The position numbers and the translations under genes are program-made. From Lysinibacillus fusiformis (lineage in GTDB: Bacteria > Bacillota > Bacilli > Bacillales_A > Planococcaceae), in NCBI RefSeq assembly GCF_007362955.1, contig NZ_CP041696.1:4402001-4466000 (forward strand): a stretch of 64,000 nucleotides of DNA, read 5' to 3'. Under the pieces are notes generated by a model. The model was not told the origin of the DNA. It ran no database searches and worked only from the letters and a program-made list of their open reading frames with translations. Shown here piece by piece: positions 61,851 through 64,000 of the stretch. How positions within the stretch are numbered: position 1 is the first letter of the stretch; every line of letters begins with the position of its first letter.

Positions 61851-64000
61851 ATGAATATCAATCAATTAATTGCGAACAATATAAACAAATTAGATGCAGT
61901 ACTACCAGTAGATAAATCGTTAGGAATTGCTGGTTTGTCGGGATCTGGGAAAACAACTTTTTGTCAAGCAATTGGTGAAGAATCTAAGAAGCGTCTCGTT
62001 TCCCTATTGCCAAAGGCAGAGTATCAGTATTTATTTCCTAATATTATGGAGACTAATTTCAGTGCCATCAAAATGGAAGAAATACCTCTTGTGCTTTTCC
62101 TTGGAAAATCATCTATTTCTGCCAATCCTCGTTCAACAATTGGCACACATTCTGGTGTGTTTAAAGAAATTCGTGTTACTCTTGCTGAAAAATTTGATCT
62201 TTCGCCGGAAGTTTTTTCATTTAATAATGCATTAGGCTGGTGTCCAGATTGTAAAGGTCGTGGAACTACTAAAAATGTAGAATGTAAAAAGTGTAAGGGG
62301 AAGCGCTATAATCCAGAAGTTGAGCAATATAAAATCGCATTATTTGATAAAGCACAGAGTATTTCCGATATCAACGACTTAAGCATTGAAGCCATATATT
62401 CACTTGCAGAAGTTTTAAGTATTAGTGAAGCCAAACAACATATTCTAAAAAATATTATCAATATGAATATTGGATACTTAACATTAAATCGCATTATGGG
62501 TACATTGTCAGGTGGAGAATTAACCCGACTTTACTTGGCAGAATTCATGGCAACAAGTGAAAATACGGTTATTATAATTGATGAAATCTCCGTAGGTCTT
62601 GACCACCAAACACTATTAAAAATTTTAGATGAGATTAAACAATTGGGCTATAAGAATCAAATTTTGCTCATTGACCATTCTGACACGGTGCTTAACACAG
62701 CGGAAGAGCAATTATTCTTTGGCCCTGGCAGTGGTAAATATGGTGGGAAAATTGTTGAAGAATCCCCACGTCCAAAACCAATTACTTGTGAACAAAATCA
62801 GGCAATACCAACAGAATACTATCAATTTCAAGATCTTTACTGTCGTAATATTCAAATGGCTGAAATTCTGATTCCCAAAAATAGAATTGTCACGTTTACG
62901 GGGGAGTCTGGTTGTGGTAAATCTACACTTGTCAATGAGTGTATGGCCAAAGATTTTGTGAAGCGCTATCCAAAAGATAAACTTGTCATGGTTGGTCAAG
63001 ATCGAAATCAATCGATTACTAGTCGGTCAACAGTTGCGACATTTCTTGATATTAAAAAGAAACTCACAAAGTATAGTGAAGATATTGATGATATTTTTCA
63101 GCGCTCGATTGAAGATATTATTGATGAATTGCCAAATGAAGACATCGCTCATAAACGTTTGAGCTTATTGATCAAACTTGGACTTGGTTATTTGACATTG
63201 GAAAGAAAAACACAGTCTTTATCAACGGGTGAATTTCAATGTGTCCATTTAGTTTCTGAGCTGTTTGCCAATTCAAGAAACCCACATACACTTTTTATTT
63301 TTGATGAGCCTTCAAAAGGTTTATCACAAAATATATTAAATCAATTCATTGATAGTGTCAGGGGCATTTTGCAGGATGAATCAGTCTCAATGATTATGAT
63401 TGAACATAATTCTTATATGCTAGAAAACTCTGATTTTATCGTTGATTTTGGTAAAAGACAGCTTGCACCTGTGGAGCACCTTGATGTTGTCAGTCATAAT
63501 GATTATTATCGTCAACAAAACAGTACGGATAGCGTTTCTCCATTGCAAATTTCTTCAACTATCAATCAACAAAATGGCATTAACTACTTAAAAGAAAATC
63601 ATATTGCCTATTTTAAAAATGCAGAAAACGTCTATAAGGGCGGCATCCTAAAAAGCTTATCTTCAATGGCTCGTTTGATTTATGGTGAATACGAATCGGA
63701 TACAATTGCACCGGTCATCGCCATTGATCTGGAACGTCACCTGTATAGTCAATATAGTTTTCTCTATGAAATGGGTGGATTGATCAACCATATTATTGCG
63801 GCGCATCCAACCAATAAAGATACGAGAAGCTTCGATTTTTATTATCAAGACAATCATTGTCCAAGCTGCTCTGGCCGTCGGGTGATTGAAAAATTTGATA
63901 TTGATATTGTAATTCAGGACAAAACTGTGCCATTTTGGGATGGCCTATTGCATCCTGACGTCATGGAGGTTTTAAAATATTATCAATATCCGAAATTGCA
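61851..64000 (+). CDS. UvrA-like ATPase without UvrB-binding domain (runs off the window)
   Basis: An ATG at 61851 with GGAGAG upstream opens a frame that stays open to the window end (716 codons, incomplete). It is built like UvrA. The first Walker A is GLSGSGKTT (residues 28-36), followed by NPRSTIGT, a zinc finger (CPDCKGRG and CKKC), signature TLSGGELTRLYLAE and IIIDEISVGLD. The second half has GESGCGKST, signature SLSTGEFQ, LFIFDEPSKGL and CPSCSG. Between NPRSTIGT and the FSFN zinc-finger start there are only about 30 residues, so the UvrB-interaction insert of true UvrA is absent. It is thus a UvrA paralogue, perhaps in damage or drug tolerance, rather than classical excision repair. 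Confidence 0.82.
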   Translation, partial: MNINQLIANNINKLDAVLPVDKSLGIAGLSGSGKTTFCQAIGEESKKRLVSLLPKAEYQYLFPNIMETNFSAIKMEEIPLVLFLGKSSISANPRSTIGTHSGVFKEIRVTLAEKFDLSPEVFSFNNALGWCPDCKGRGTTKNVECKKCKGKRYNPEVEQYKIALFDKAQSISDINDLSIEAIYSLAEVLSISEAKQHILKNIINMNIGYLTLNRIMGTLSGGELTRLYLAEFMATSENTVIIIDEISVGLDHQTLLKILDEIKQLGYKNQILLIDHSDTVLNTAEEQLFFGPGSGKYGGKIVEESPRPKPITCEQNQAIPTEYYQFQDLYCRNIQMAEILIPKNRIVTFTGESGCGKSTLVNECMAKDFVKRYPKDKLVMVGQDRNQSITSRSTVATFLDIKKKLTKYSEDIDDIFQRSIEDIIDELPNEDIAHKRLSLLIKLGLGYLTLERKTQSLSTGEFQCVHLVSELFANSRNPHTLFIFDEPSKGLSQNILNQFIDSVRGILQDESVSMIMIEHNSYMLENSDFIVDFGKRQLAPVEHLDVVSHNDYYRQQNSTDSVSPLQISSTINQQNGINYLKENHIAYFKNAENVYKGGILKSLSSMARLIYGEYESDTIAPVIAIDLERHLYSQYSFLYEMGGLINHIIAAHPTNKDTRSFDFYYQDNHCPSCSGRRVIEKFDIDIVIQDKTVPFWDGLLHPDVMEVLKYYQYPKL

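Overview
The window looks like a chromosomal segment of a low-GC, endospore-forming Bacillota, most likely Lysinibacillus or a close Bacillaceae/Planococcaceae relative. The basis is AT-rich DNA, strong AGGAGG ribosome sites with frequent TTG/GTG starts, many U-tailed hairpins, and genes resembling Bacillus families (BmrC/BmrD, PbuE, YkvA, DUF3231, GerC-type germination lipoprotein, LCP proteins, signal peptidase I). The genus is an inference. No rRNA, tRNA, CRISPR array, intact prophage or intact insertion sequence was seen.

Layout. 0-6 kb: a FluC fluoride-channel pair, then a heterodimeric multidrug ABC exporter behind a leader-peptide attenuator. 6-16 kb: a decayed IS1182-type remnant, a D-Ala-D-Ala carboxypeptidase, an SDR/MarR pair, an LCP protein, a structured small locus, a 36-residue membrane protein, signal peptidase I, and a PbuE-like purine efflux pump behind a purine riboswitch whose specificity base reads as guanine-type. 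16-24 kb: an IS66 remnant, an ECF sigma/anti-sigma operon with its own ECF-like promoter, a Ca2+-ATPase and an Est30-like esterase. 24-33 kb: a Cys-rich seven-blade YVTN protein, acylphosphatase, a soluble chemoreceptor, a cold-shock protein with a terminator-like hairpin in its leader, YkvA, an HtrA-like protease, and a frameshifted LD-carboxypeptidase. 33-44 kb: DinB, ABC-F, an orphan GerC-type lipoprotein, a decayed 1-kb stretch, GNAT, an MFS pump, a pseudo-protease lipoprotein upstream of recQ, and a frameshifted metallo-beta-lactamase. 44-56 kb: MsrA, a second LCP protein, an AI-2E permease, an aminotransferase, a P-loop protein, an enoyl-CoA hydratase-like protein, a catalytically degenerate tyrosine recombinase, and the three-gene ATP-grasp / alpha-E / transglutaminase operon. 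56-64 kb: an intact tyrosine recombinase, two tandem paralogous small genes (49 and 57 residues) with matching promoters, a PAS-GGDEF-EAL protein behind a structured leader, an ArsR/SRPBCC pair, and a UvrA-like ATPase without a UvrB-binding insert that runs off the window end.

Themes. Cell-envelope work recurs: two LCP proteins, carboxypeptidases, signal peptidase, exporter, germination lipoprotein. RNA-level control appears at least twice convincingly (attenuator, purine riboswitch) and plausibly three more times (11.4, 28.6 and 58.6 kb). Between operons the DNA is littered with decayed genes, GC-rich palindromic repeats and duplicated terminators. Coordinates of conserved motifs were counted by hand, and family assignments rest on remembered motifs rather than on a database search.
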